NCBI GenBank assembly: GCA_963573385.1
Contig: CAUYLG010008985.1
Span: 1-64,000 of the forward strand
Source: Cacajao melanocephalus
Taxonomy: Eukaryota > Chordata > Mammalia > Primates > Pitheciidae
Direction: 5' to 3'
Length of the DNA stretch: 64,000 bases
Within the stretch, counting starts at the first letter, position 1. Each line of letters starts with the position of its first letter. The translations under genes and the position numbers were made by a program. This document shows positions 13,388 to 26,600 of this stretch, in pieces. The notes beneath the pieces were generated by a model. It saw only the letters and a list, made by a program, of their open reading frames with translations, searched no databases and was not told the origin of the DNA.

Positions 13388-13590
13388 AAAGCAAGAGAAA
13401 TGGAAGTCAAGATCTTCTCTCGGTGATAATTATTGAAAAGTTCAGCACAGAAGCAGACAGCGTGCTGCAGGGGGAGGGGGCTATTAAAATGCATGTGCAC
13501 AGCTTGGCTTTGCAGCAGATGTTGGCATAATTAGAGAGGAAAAAATTATGAAATTAATTTGCGGTTCAATGTAAATTTCAGTGATGGGGA
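13388..13590. promoter_or_regulatory. Candidate conserved regulatory element (AT-rich, TAAT motifs)
   Basis: An abrupt AT-rich segment in GC-rich DNA. It contains GATAATTATTGAAAAG, GCTATTAAAATGCATG, GGCATAATTAGAGAGG, AAAATTATGAAATTAATTTG and AATGTAAATTTCAG. Clustered TAATTA/ATTAAT cores are homeodomain-type sites and TGCATG resembles an RFX/POU-like word. It is not a recognised repeat and has no coding potential. That it is conserved or an enhancer is inference only. Confidence 0.4.
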
Positions 13591-13601
13591 AAGCTGGGCT
13601 C

Positions 13602-13986
13602 CAGTCACCTCATGAGCACAGACACGCACACGCACCACACACATGCACCTCACACACGTGCATGCACACACAGTCACCTCATGAGCACAGACGCACCACA
13701 CACGTGCACACACAGTCATCTCATGAGCACAGATAGACATGCACACGCACCATCTACACACATGCGCGCACATATGCACACACAGTCATCTCATAAGCAC
13801 AGATAGACATGCACACGCACCACACACACGTTTGCACACACAGGCACACACAGTCACCTCATGAGCACACACGCACACGCACCACACACATGCACCACAC
13901 ACACACGTGCACACACACAGTCACCTCGAGCACAGACATGCACACGCACCACACACACACATGTGTGCACACACGCACACACACAT
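13602..13986 (+). repeat. AC-rich minisatellite array 3
   Basis: Six imperfect copies, 42-70 bases each, every copy opening with CAGTCACCTCATGAGCACAG (variants CAGTCATCTCATAAG, CAGTCACCTCGAG) and continuing with GACATGCACACGCACCACAC and a variable CA tract. Same strand bias as the arrays at 1.3 and 10.7 kb, but a different unit. It abuts the AT-rich candidate element at 13,388-13,590. Confidence 0.95.
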
Positions 13987-16378
13987 CCCAGCTGCCAGGG
14001 AAGGGGTCATTGTCAGCCTCATGCAGGGGAGAGGATCTGGCATGAGCAGCCGGGTGAAGGGGAGTAGTGGGTGGGATTCCACCTCTTAAAAGCTGGAGGG
14101 CAGGGGACAGCACCCCTCCCCAGGGCCCCAGGCTCACCTCCTCAGGTATGGGGAGGGTGGCCCCTGGCTTAGGATTGAGCGTCCCCATGCTCCCAGTGTG
14201 CAGGGAGCTTCTCCAGCCTCCGGCAGGTGAGGGCAGATCAGGGCAGGTGCAGTGTAGATGCCATTGCACAGCAGCAGATGAGAGGAGAGTGGCCAGGGGT
14301 GAAGGCAGTGTGGGCCTTGGAGGAGTCGGTGGTGATGTCGGCTGTTCTGGGGGATGTCAGGCCGGCAGAGGCAGGGAGGTGGCAACAGGGAGCCACAGAA
14401 AGTTCTGGAATGGAGGTGGCTGGGGTGGCACTGCCTGGGCCTCTCAAGCCCCTTGCTCAGGGCCTGCCTTCTTCCAGCTGTCCTCCCTCTGGGGCTCCAG
14501 CGTCTGTCCTCTTGCTCTTGCCCACCCAGGCACCCAGCTTTGCCGGGCCACATTCAGGCAGCCACACTAGGAGGCCCTGGCTCTCCCCATCCCCCTCATC
14601 CTGCCCCCACCATTCAGCTGGCTGGGAGGCCCTCCATGCCTCAGTTTCCTTCCATGCGGGCGAGATGGGGGCTTTCCACATGCTGTCCGGGGTGCTGTGC
14701 CAAGGACAGGGGAGGAGGTCTGTGAATGCAACATCAGGGCACCTACCCTGTGCTGAGGAATCACCCCACTGTCCCACTTGGGGGCCCTCAGCAAGAGCCT
14801 TGGACTCTATAGACTCCATCCCTGCCTGCCCCAGATCCTTCATTTTCCATCCTGATGCGTCCTTAATAGTGGGACACTAGACCTTCTCTTCCAGGAAGCC
14901 TTCCCTGACCACCTTCTGAGGGCAGCGTGGTCACAGTCTGCATAGTCAGGGCCTTCAGGGCTGGCTGCGTCATCAATGAGGTCTGTGCCCTGTGCAGTCC
15001 TGAGCTCATCTGCGTGGGGTGCTGGCCTCCATCACGGCACACCAGGGTGTGAGGGGCAGGTGGAGAGGTGCTGGCAGGCTGGGGTTTGCTCCATCCTCTT
15101 GGCCACCTGAGAGTCATCGACAGGGTGGGTTCCCCGCTGACCCTTCTGGACCCAGGGAGACTGGGAGATGGGCCCGCCAAGAACCAAATGTTAAAGGTCG
15201 AGATGCCCCGGGAGACTGGCTGTGAGGTGCCGCACCCCTGTAGTGAGTGCTGGGCGGGGAGGGGTCCTGCCTGGCCCTTGTAGTGTCCTGATCCTTGATT
15301 TCCGCTGTCCTGGGGTGGCTGAGGGGACCTTCCTCAGGGTGCTGGGCAGTGGCTCCAGCCCTGGGTGGGTCAGTTTCATGTTTTGGGTGGTGCCCCGTGA
15401 TCCCAGCCACCCAGCATGGCTTCGATATGATTCTGGGCAGGGGGTGAATGTGGGAGGCCCCCGGCCCTAGGCAGACTCTGTGCAAGTGCACGGAGAACAC
15501 AGGGCCACAGAGGATCTCAGTGGTCTGTCCATGCCCTGGGCCCGTGGGCTGCGGACCCGAGGCTGGATACCAGCTCTGTATGGACACAGTGTCTGTGCTG
15601 CCTTCTGTGGATGGGGACAGGCCCTTGTCAGGGGGTCCAGCTGGAGGTTTCTTGACCTCACCGCTCCTGAGATGCTCCTGGTCCCTTGCGCCCATGGGAT
15701 CCGGACTCAGGCTGCCACCATCCCCCGAGCTCTGCCCTGGATCTCACAGGGCTGGCGGCTGTCCCTCTCCGAGGTGCTGAAATTGCCGTCTGGTGTCAGC
15801 CTCAGCCTCCATGTTTTGCGATATGTCCTTTCCAAAGGGCGAAGAGAGGAGCGTGCAGGGAGAAGTGAGCACCTGGCCGCTGTGAGAATGAGAAATGGCG
15901 AAGGCCATGCTCCCAGCGGGGCCGGGGTGGAGGCTCAGTGTCTGTCACTTGGGCTGGCAGCCAGGGAATTTCCGGGGAGGGGCTCTTCCACCCAGCTCTC
16001 CCCAGAGCAGGCCCACCTGGCCTCCCTCCAGTCCTGCAGACAGGGCAGGGGAATGGCCTTTGTGTCTTTGTTGCTCCAGATTCTTTGTTTCAATCCCTGT
16101 AAATTTACATCCTTATTTACAACCTAAAAAGCAGAAGCAGAAAGGGAAGTTGAGGCTGGGTAAGTCTGTTGGGTGGGATCCTGTACATGTGTGTGTGTAA
16201 GTGTCAGACACACGGGGGTGAGGCTGGTCATGGGAGCAGGCAGCTCCAGGCCAGCCTGGGCATGCAGAGTGTTTGCTGGGTGGAAGCTGCTGGGCAGAGG
16301 CTGCTAGCCAGCCCTGGGTCTGTGCACAGCTGGCCAGAGGCGGCGAGTGTGTGTGCTGTTGGCCCACATGGATCCGTG
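13987..16378. other. GC-rich sequence, no gene recognised
   Basis: Unique GC-rich DNA. A short 'CCTCAGTTTCCTTCCATG' near 14,640 may be MIR core. Several open frames over 200 codons overlap each other on both strands (for example 14,227-14,880 and 15,480-16,127) and show no recognisable domain, so I treat them as chance. Confidence 0.55.
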
Positions 16379-16384
16379 CAGTGT

Positions 16385-16415
<31 letters not shown>

Positions 16416-16425
16416 CGTGCGTATG
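16379..16425 (+). repeat. (TG)n microsatellite
   Basis: Run of TG units with a few interruptions (GTGTCTGTG, GTGCGTGCG). Probably length-polymorphic. Confidence 0.92.
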
Positions 16426-16524
16426 TGCTCATTCCTGGGTGACTCCCAACAGCCCTCATCCCCTCCCTGACTCAGTAAGGCGCTCCGGTTTTTCTGCCAT
16501 TTGTGCACCTCACGTACCGGCAAG

Positions 16525-16645
16525 AAGTAATTTACTTAGAAGAAATTAAAAGTTCATGTTAATCGCACACACTGCAGTATGCAAATGAGGAGCACATTAA
16601 GCTCACTGATGCAGAGCACAGTTGGAGCCATCATCAGCATTTAAC
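16525..16645. promoter_or_regulatory. Candidate conserved regulatory element (AT-rich)
   Basis: A non-repetitive AT-rich patch in GC-rich surroundings. It holds AAGTAATTTACTTAG (a partial palindrome), AGTTCATGTTAATCGC, CAGTATGCAAATGAGG (octamer-like ATGCAAAT, a POU site) and GAGCACATTAAGCTC. The motif mix resembles developmental enhancers. Conservation is not tested, so the call is inference. Confidence 0.35.
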
Positions 16646-19600
16646 CCTCCGCACGCCGGCTCCCTGCCACACGGGGTCCAGGCCTTGGAGAGGCCTCCCT
16701 GTCCCCTGGCAGAGGGGACAAGCTATGCCTGGAGCCCTCTCTGAGCTCTCTCCAGATGTTCACCCCGCGTGCTCATGGCACCCTGGGGAGAGACACAGGG
16801 TCTGGAACCCCCTTGGCTCCAGTCCCAGACCATGGGTGGTGAGGCCGAGGTCAGGCCATGGGTGCTTTATGGGGCAGCCTCCTCAAGGCTCCCAGCTGGC
16901 CTGAGGCCACAGCAGAGAATCACCATGGCCTGACAAGCAGTGCACGCCACAGAGGGAGGCTTTGGAGTGGTGGGTGGTGAGGGCGGACCCCTTGCGGTAC
17001 ATCCTGCCCCCACTGCGCTGGGCATCTCCACACTCTTTCCTGGGGAGGGTGGTGCTCTTCTCCATCTCCATCTCACGAAGGGGGTCTGCAGGGCGCAGGT
17101 CTGAGTCTGGGGCTGCCGTCCACGTGTGCTCCGGCTCCTGTCCAGTGCCACCTGCTGTAGGACTGGATGGTGGCACCCGCCACTGCCCGAGAGCCACACT
17201 TCACAGCAGCTCCAGGGCCTGCTTCTGCAGCGAGGACAGAGCCAGGCCCCTCCATGAGGTGAGCATCCTGAACCCTCCCTGGGCTGGCGCCTCCTACCCA
17301 CACGCTACCATGGACCAATGCCTCCCGGGGGTTCAGAGGGGTAAGCAGCCAGACCTAGTCATGGTGAAATTTCAAGAGGCAGAGCTGTTGTCTGGCTGGC
17401 TCTGATGCCTGGCCCTGCCCTGTGGCCTCCTTGGGCATTCAGGGGCCCTCAGGGCCATGGGACATGGTGGGGGTGCCTGGCCACCTCCCTGAAGAGAGAT
17501 ACCATGGGGTCCTTTCCAGGCCCTGGTGGATCTTCCTACTGGGGCTCTTCTTCCAGCCCAGGAGAGAGGAGGGTGGCCAGAAGCCAAAAGAATTTGCCCC
17601 AAGCCTCCAGGACAGCAAGCCCTGGGTCTCCCGGCCAGATGGGAGGCTAAGGGCTGGCCAGAGCAAGGCGTTAGGTTCTGGTCATATGACATGGGTGTGG
17701 CACGTGACCTCTTGGGTCCCCTTGTGCATCTGTGGCCACCCCACCATGCCTCCAGCATCGGGAGCTGTGCCTGCAGCCCCTGGCAAGGGGTCGGCGGCCT
17801 CTGCCTTCGCCTGCCTGTGGCCTGGCCTCTTCTTCTGGCACCCGCATTGGATGACAGGTCCACACTTATCCAGCTCGGCCCAGCTCACCCCAGAGCAGCA
17901 GGGCCTGGGGCAGAGTTCCCACCCTATCTCCCCAAGGGCCCTGGCCCTTGGCTGGAAGCAGGGTTTCTGCTGAGCTGTGGCCACCCCTGCGTGCTGGTTT
18001 TCGTGTAGTGTTCCCCACCTGTCAGGCCTGGTGTTGATGGCAGTGACATGAACCTGGTTTTCAGATGGGAGGCAGCCTCCTCTGCAGGGCCAGCCCATGA
18101 TGCCTGTGGCCCCACTGAGGGAGCCAGCCTGCTTAATTGGGGAGTGAGGGCTGGAGCCAGCTCCTCCTGACACCCCAAAGCCACTCCCTCAAGGGCAGCA
18201 CCTGCCCAATGCCACCGTCTCTTGTGGGCAGCTGGGCAGCCTGACCACCGCCCAGCTTCACATCCGTACACCGGGTCCCCCACCCATTCCGTAGCCTCTT
18301 GGCCTCTGCCCACCGCTCAGCTTCTGAATCCATTCACTGTTTCTTCTCACAGTCCCCACAGGAACAGGTGCAAGGGAGGAAGGCGCCTCTCACTGTTCCT
18401 CCAGAACCCACGGCTCGGAGGGGCGGCTGTGAGGCCAGGTTCCCCCAGCTGGGCTTGGCAGAGTGGGCACGGTGGGGGCAGGGTCTGTCCTCTGCCCTGG
18501 GGGCTCTCAGGCCCACTGAGCACTGACCCTGGGAGGGTCCCAGCAGTCAGACCATGAGGACCATGGAGGGAATGCTGGGTCCCCAGGACCCTGTCTGTGA
18601 CCATCGGCATGCTCTCAGTCCTGGCCTCACCCCATCCTGTGCAGGAGGAGCCAGGGAGGCCTGGGCAAGGAGGGGCGTGGGGATGGGGCTCCTCCCCTCC
18701 CCTCCCCTCCCCGCCCCTCCCTTGTTGGAGCTGACGTCACGCCTGCTCCTTGGCACAACCTTACTCTGAGCCCAGGTGGGAGGGTAGCCAAGTCTGCCTG
18801 GGTTCAAGTTCTCTGGAGTGCCGGCCCTCCCCCCGAGTTCCCCCGCCCCAGGTAATGCCCTTTCCCCACACCTGCTATCTCCCGAGGGACTAGAGGGGGC
18901 AGACAGGTCCATGGCCATCTGTCACTGGCTGTGTGGCTCTAGGCCGGTTACCGACCCCACGTGCCTCCTTTTCTCCGGCACCACAGGCACACATCTCAGC
19001 CACGCTGGGCTGAACCCAGGAAAGGCTCCACGGCAGCAGTGCCTCTGGTCCTCACCTCCAGCAGAGGCGTCCACAGCGACGGTCCGGCCCAGGAGCCTGG
19101 CTAGGCTGGGGGCCTGAGGACGCGCCTGGCTCCGACTTCCGGCGTGTCCTTGGCCCCTGCTGCTGTCCGGTCCCACCAGCCCTGCACTTACGGCAGCAGC
19201 AGCTCTCCTGGTTCTGGGCCATGTCGCGTCTCCTGGCAGCAGTGGACTCCCATGCCCAGCTGCCCCCCGTGGATGCCTGTCAGCACTGGCAGAGCAGCTC
19301 AGCTCCTGGTATCCTCGCCACCCTCCCACCCAGACCTCCACGTAACTGTGGCCTCCCCGGGCCTCCCCTCCTGGCCTGCGTGGCCGTGGCTCTGCAGCTT
19401 CCTCTGTTGAACTTGTACATGGCGCTCAGGGGTCTCGGCTTTACTGAGCACATCCTGTGTGCCAGGCGTGACCAGTGGCCAGCAGGCCGCCACGCATGTG
19501 TGGAGAGAAGTTCTGGGGGATGGCCGTCCCGTTGGTCACAGGGTGGTCAGCACTGAGCCTAGACTTCCGGAACCCAGGTCTCAACCCACGGCCTGTGTTT

Positions 19601-20704
19601 GGGTCACAATGTGCTGCTGAGATGGGAGGGGGTGGGGGCATGTGGCTGGGGATTCCCAGGGCAGCAGGTGGTGGGTGTGGGGCCGGCCTGCCAGGGTGCA
19701 GACCCCATGCATCTGGCTGCTGGGAAGCCGCTCGGGGGAGCAGGAGGGGTCTGTGCCAGGTCTCCGGGCTCCGCGGTTGTTGTGAAGAGAGCTTTCTCCT
19801 ATGTGCTCAAGGCAGCGGTTTCGTGGTCTTCAATGCTGAGGCCCCATGGGCTCCTGGGTGACCTGCGTGGGGGCCTAGATCAGCCCTGAGTGGGCCCAAG
19901 CATGAGGGGGTCTTGGAGCTCATCTAATCCAGGGTGGCAAACAGAGGTCACCCGCCTGTCCAGGAGGATGGACAAGCAGCTGTGTCCTGGAATTCCCTTG
20001 GGATGGCGGGAGACGGCACTGCGATCAATAGTGATGCCGCTCAGGATGGGGCCAGTGTCTCCTGCTACAGATCCAGAAACTGAGAGGGGAAGTGGGCTAG
20101 AGTCACCGCGAGAGTGGCCGGGTCTGGGCTGGCCTGGCCTCCACCCCGCAGAGACCATCTCAGCTCAGCTCACTCAGCCCTTGGCCCCGGCCTCTGACAT
20201 CCTTTGATTCCTGCTCACGGACCTCTCTGTCTGACACCACCCTCCACCCCACTGGTGTTCAGAGGCCGTGGAAGCTGCCCTCCTGTCCCCTGACTTGGCC
20301 CTTCCTGATGCGCCAACCCCTCCCAGCAGCAGAGCCCTCCTAGTCCTGAAGAAGACAGAGCCAGGTGGCATCTGTGCACAAGATCACGGGGACCCCGTGT
20401 GCACCTCATGGCTGCCGTCAGGAGATGTGACAGCACGTGGCTCCTGTCCAGTGCCTCCCGTGCCTCCCGTGCCTCCCGTGCCGGGGCAGGGCCGTGCAGA
20501 ATGCCATGTGCTCACCCCATTTAGTCCTCACAAGTGCCTGTGGGGTCAAATGCAGGTGGATGATCATTTCTATATAGACGCATGGCGTGGAAACCGTGTA
20601 TCCAGGGAGAGCTGGTACTGCCAGGTGCCGTGAGGCACTGGGCCTCTTCCAAGGGGACGTGCTGCGGCCATCTCAGTGGCCCTTGGGATTATTCTCCACT
20701 CTGC
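16646..20704. other. GC-rich sequence, no gene recognised
   Basis: About 4 kb of GC-rich DNA with no clear repeat except short fragments: possible MIR core near 18,910-18,975 ('GTCACTGGCTGTGTGGCTCT'), a C-rich CTCCCC run near 18,690-18,720, and four GTGCCTCCC units at 20,450-20,485. A MIR-like antisense piece may lie at 20,495-20,570 ('CATTTAGTCCTCACAAG'). No exon or RNA gene is recognised among the many overlapping open frames. Confidence 0.55.
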
Positions 20705-21714
<1,010 letters not shown>

Positions 21715-21925
21715 AAAGAGTTAAGTCCTCTGTGAGCAACTATGCGAAGGAGGTGGTAAACAATTTTTCTCTCCCTCGGCTAAATTAATATGCAAATCCC
21801 TAAACCCCCCTCCATTCCCTACCCCTGCCTTGAAATTAGCGAGGTAGAATGCTCGGGCTAATTATGCATTCAAACGAGCAGGCTGCGTGCACCGGGCGCT
21901 AAGGGGATGCGGGAGATGATTGTGA
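21715..21925. promoter_or_regulatory. Candidate conserved regulatory element (octamer and TAAT motifs)
   Basis: An AT-rich island with GTAAACAATTTTTC (GTAAACA is a forkhead-type site), GGCTAAATTAATATGCAAAT (homeodomain core plus the ATGCAAAT octamer), GAAATTAGCGAGG and GCTAATTATGCATTC. It is not a recognised repeat and lies in GC-rich DNA. The dense set of developmental transcription-factor words suggests an enhancer, but this is inference from motif content. Confidence 0.42.
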
Positions 21926-23175
21926 GAAGACGGAGCTGACATCCGAACGCGGCCCTCCTGGTGCATCTGGAGCTGCGTGCGTGTGCGTGCCCAGCACATG
22001 TAACCTGGCAGTGGCCACCGGCTGCCCCTGGCCTGGGAAGGGGCCTGGTTCCAGGCGAGGGAAGAGGGTTTCCTGCGAGCAGCCACGTAGCCTTCCTTTT
22101 CCCCACCTCAGAACCCCACATTGCCAGCCTGGCACAGCCTCCCCGGGAGCCTTTGTTGCTCATACCCTGAAGTCAGAACCTCAGACTAGGGTGCTGGGGT
22201 GAAGGCCACAGCAGGCAGCCAGAGCCACAGAGGCCTCAGACCGTGTGAAGCAGAGCCCTGGAGCTCTGCCAAGGGGCGTCCGTGCAGGGCGGGCGGGGGC
22301 AGCAGACCACGTGGTGCCCTCGCTGCAGCCGCCCGCACTGCCAGCCCTACCACCCACAGCACCTCCCAAGCAGATGCGTTGTAAATTGCAGTTGTAACTA
22401 AAATTTCACTTCAAAATGGAGTTTCCCTGCAAAGTCAGAGTTTGACTAGCAGGGGAAACAGAGGCCAGAGGCTGCCTGGCATCAGAGAGGAACAGGGCTG
22501 CAGGGAGCAGGCAGGCTTTCTGAGCCCCGGATCTAAGATGGGCCAGGCTGGAACCCTTTCTCACAGGGCCTCACTGCATTTACTGGAAAACCCGACCTCC
22601 CTGCCTCTTGGGGGCCCGTCCCACCCGATGCTTCCAGCCACCTCCTGTCACACGCCTGTCAGTGGTCCCAGACACAGGAGCCCTCAGGCTGCACATCACC
22701 GGGCCCTCTCCTGGCACGGCCTCTCCCTCACCTCCGGCTCAGTGAACCAGTCTCAGGGCCCTGTCCAGACCGACCGCCTCTGCCCGCCCAGCCTTCTGTC
22801 TCGGCGCCCGCGCCCTGGGCCACTGCTCTTGTGAAGCCTCACGAGGCCTCTTTGATTCTTGTGGCGCACGGAGGCTTAATATTCCCCAGGTCCACGCGTG
22901 TCTTTCCCATTTGTCTCTAAAGCCCTGCAGGAAACAGCTTTGTGCTGGATCTCTGGAGCAACCATGGCACCTGGTCCTGACCTCAGCTTGCTTAAGACCT
23001 GTCCATGGGGACATTGCTGCAAGGATTGATTAGGCAGCCCCCAATCTGCTGGACATGCTATTTGTAGCTGCACATGAGAAGCAGGCTCCTTTCTGAAATG
23101 TGTGCCCAGTACTTCAGAGGAAGTCCTTGGAGGGTCCAGGCACTGATCCAGGTTTACTTATGTGGTAAAAGAAGC
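21926..23175. other. GC-rich sequence, no gene recognised
   Basis: Mostly unique. A smaller AT-rich patch at 22,375-22,440 (GTTGTAAATTGCAGTTG, AACTAAAATTTCACTTC) may be a further conserved fragment. No gene recognised. Confidence 0.5.
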
Positions 23176-23462
23176 AGCATTAGCATCACCATCATAATCA
23201 TCCCCACCATCACCATCACCACCATCATCACCACCATGACCATCATCACCCTCACCATCATCACCATCACCATCATTACTGTCACCATCAGCATCCCTAT
23301 CCTCAACACCATCACCATCATCTCCATCATCATCATCATCATCACCCTCACCACCATCACCATCATCACCATCACCATCATCACCATCATCATCATCATC
23401 ACCGTCACCATCATCACCATCACCATCACCACTATCACCATCATCATCATCATCATTGCAAC
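23176..23462 (+). repeat. (CAT/CAC)n microsatellite array
   Basis: Nearly 290 bases of CATCAC, ACCATC and ATCATC triplet repeats. All frames are free of stops, giving Ile/Thr- or Met/Val-type repeat frames (23,074-23,511 plus, 23,154-23,507 minus) that are not genes. The reverse complement (GATGGT)n forms the arrays at 39.8-41.1 kb. Confidence 0.95.
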
Positions 23463-23474
23463 AATCCTCGCCCA

Positions 23475-23690
23475 TTTTCTGGGCATTGATTTGGTACCAG
23501 ACATCATGTAGAAGGGTTAGACATGAGATCCCACTGGATATGCACAGCTTTTTTGAGGTATGTGCTATTATTCTCTGTCTACAGACGAAGACACGGAGGT
23601 CCCTAGCTAGTGACAGAGCCTGAACTTGAAGCTAGGTCCTTCTGACACCAAAATGCCAAGTTCATAGCCCTATATTCTTCTTCCCATGTC
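23475..23690 (-). mobile_element. MIR SINE remnant, antisense
   Basis: Antisense MIR order is visible: 'GTGCTATTATTCTCTGTCTA', 'CAGACGAAGACACGGAGG', 'TAGTGACAGAGCCTGAAC', 'CTAGGTCCTTCTGACACC'. Strongly diverged, as expected of this pre-placental family. It lies immediately next to the CAT array. Confidence 0.7.
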
Positions 23691-26600
23691 CTCACGGCCG
23701 TGCCTTCCAGTGAGGGGATGAAGACCAAAGGAGAGGCTCGTCCAAGCAGAAATGGAGGCCCCCTGGTGGGGAGGCCCAGACCTCTGAGGCCAGAGCTTGG
23801 GCCATGCACGGCCTGAGGGATTTAGATTAGATGAAACCCAAGACTTCCAAATAATGTGTGTTCTTAGTTATCAGAATAGCCAAGAGGAGGAGATTCTTGC
23901 CCTTCCCAGAATGTGTAAAGACCAGCAGGCTGATGGATTGTGGGTGAGTCAGACCCAGCCTGGTGGCCTTACTGTGCAACCTGATAGGGGCGTCCTTGCC
24001 AGGCAGGCAGGCAGATCGGTCGGGCTGGGATCTCAGGACCTAAGGGCTGTCCCTGCTCTCCGTTGGTGAGGAGTGCAGACCCTTCCCTCCCTGACCTGGA
24101 GGAAGATGTGTGAACCTGGGCTGTGGGAGATGCAGGAGCAGCCAGTGGACTGTCTCCCTGTCTAGGCCAAGGGCTGTGACTGGCCTCAGTTTCCCTCCTA
24201 TCCCATTAGAGTGTTGGACTAGATGCTCTCTTATGACCCTTTCTTGCCTAAAGTTTTGTGATTCCAAATGCAGGATCCTGTTAATTTGCCCATCTGTCCA
24301 TCCATCCAAACCCCAGAAGCATTCACAGATGCCTCTGAGTGCACAGCACTGACCTCTGACCTCTGAAGGAGCCACAGAGCTCTCTGGGTTCCCAAGAGAA
24401 GACAGAACGCCAGGGCGGCCCTTGTACCCCAAGAGGAGAAGCAGAACCCCAGAGCAAGACGCACGCAGGGAAGCGCCTGGTCCTCAGAGCTCAGGAGGAC
24501 TCGTGGAGCCAGCACTGCCCTCCTGCCTCCCACCTGCCACCTTCCTGCCATCCAGGGAGAACAGCCCTGGTTTCTAGGTAAAGGCATCCAGAGGGCCTGT
24601 GCCAGTCCCAACGGCCACACGCATGGATGATGCTGTGAAACGCATCGGCTGCAGGGGCTCCTGGAGCCACCCGTGAAGATGTAAGGTGCAATGTGTGACT
24701 CCCTCCTAACACGCAGGGCAGGTGCCCGTCAGTGTGGGGATGGCAGCAGGGGGAGGAAACGGATCGTCTGGGTGGCGCGTCTCCCAGCCACCCACACTGC
24801 TCCTCAACAGGCAGCAGCAGCTCTGAGCAGCCCAGGAGTGGGTACCAGAAGAGGTCAACAGGCGGGCGGGGAAATGTCCCAGTGCAGGGAGGGCTTGGAG
24901 AAAGGCCTGGAGCGTGATCCTCGCGTAAAGAAGAAAAGTGGCCGTCTGGGAGAGGAGCAGTGAGACCCCAGGCTTCATGGCGGGGTGGGCCCCAGAGCAC
25001 ATTTTGGGGGCCTGGTGGGGTGACGGCAGCTGAGGTGGGACAAGGCCACTGGGCCCCACAGGCAGTGGCCTCTGTTCTGGAAGCGGCTGTTCTGGAGGCC
25101 ACCACACCTGGCCAGGCAGGGCAGTCAGGTGGGATGTCGGGGTGGTCACTGATTACTCTGGCAGGAGCCTTCGGGAGGGGAGAGGGGCCCCAGCAGCTGC
25201 TCCTTCGCTTCCTGGAACCGCCTCCCGCCTGAAGGGCCGTGCTGCCAGGAGCCGGGGCTGGGATGCTCTGTCCCTCCGCAGGGCTGCACGGGGCCCTGCC
25301 GATTCTCTGCATGCAGCCGCTCATCCTGGCGCAGCTGTGGCGCTGCCCTCCAGGCGCTGGGTAACTCCGGGCTGCAGTGCTGCTGTAGATTAACACCATT
25401 TGTTCTGTGGAATGCGCTTTATTTCTACACCATAGGCAGAGCTTATCACCCTGCCAGCAGCTCAGGGAGCCAGGCGGCCGGGACCTGGGGAGGTGGAGGG
25501 ACGTCTGGCCGACACCCCTCCCGCTGTGCAAACCAGCCCACTGCCCCCATCGGGGAGGGACACTGGCCAAATCCCTGGTCAGTGAGCTCAGGAGAGCTGG
25601 GGGCGTCCTGGTCAGGGAGCTGGTTCCCGGGAAGGTCCCGGCTGCTTATGCTGGCCGTGGAGATGTCGCTGGGCTCCAGGACAGACACGTGGCAGCTTCC
25701 TTCCTGGCTCTGGCCCATCCCGCTCGGTTGGTCGCCTCTCTTCGGGTCTATCTCCCCTAACGCGCGGACTGAGAGTGCCTCTGTGAATAGTCGTGTAACC
25801 CTTTCCCTGCCGCTGTAGGTGACAGTTAAGGTCGAGATGCCTACCAAAGACATAGGCTTGACCCAGAGGCCAGGAGCAAGGAGGGATTGGGAGTCACAGG
25901 GGCCGGGGCAGCCCTACGGCCCCCAGCAAGCCCACTGGGCCTCTCCCAGCTGAGGCCGGCCCTGCACAGCCAGAGCGGAGCCCAGGGCCAGCCACCCAGA
26001 GAGGGCACCCCATGTGGGGCAGACTCTGACCCAGAAGGGCCTCACTGTGGCCACCACCTGTGGACCAGGGCCTTGAGGAGGCCTGGCAGAGCCAGACAAG
26101 GCCTGTGGACTGAGCAGAGGCTGCTGTGGACTCAGCCTGGGCGGGTCCCTTCTCCTTTGACCTGGGGCACAAAGGTCCCCTCCGTGTGGGACTCATAGAC
26201 TGGCCACTTTTCACCCCTCACACAGCTCCCAGGCTCCTGGAAACTTCTGTCCACCTCATCCTTCTTGGCCTCAGCAGCCCTGCCCCGAGGTCCTCTGCCC
26301 TCACTGCCTGGCTGGGGGCTGCGTGAACACCTGGAGCTCAGGGCTGGGCTGGTTTTCCTCAAGGTCATGAGGTCTGGTCTGCACGCACTGGACCTGGCGC
26401 GGTGCCAGCTCCCTGCCAGCAGCGGGTGCATGAGCACATGGACAGAGGCATGGACGGATGACAGCAGGTCACCTTGAGGCCAGGCCAGGCCAGCCGCCAT
26501 ACAGCAAGGGGCAAGGTGGGCTTCAGGGGCCCAGCCTTACTGGCATGGGGTAGGGAGCTGTCAGCTACCACGGTACTGAAGAAAGACGTAGGCAGAGCCT

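Noticed and set aside
23074..23511. Ile/Thr-rich and Met/Val-rich membrane-like frames on both strands
   Set aside because: Pure translation of the CAT/CAC microsatellite.
24491..25570. 359-codon minus-strand frame
   Set aside because: No domain, signal peptide or repeat pattern of a known family; overlapped by several other frames on both strands.
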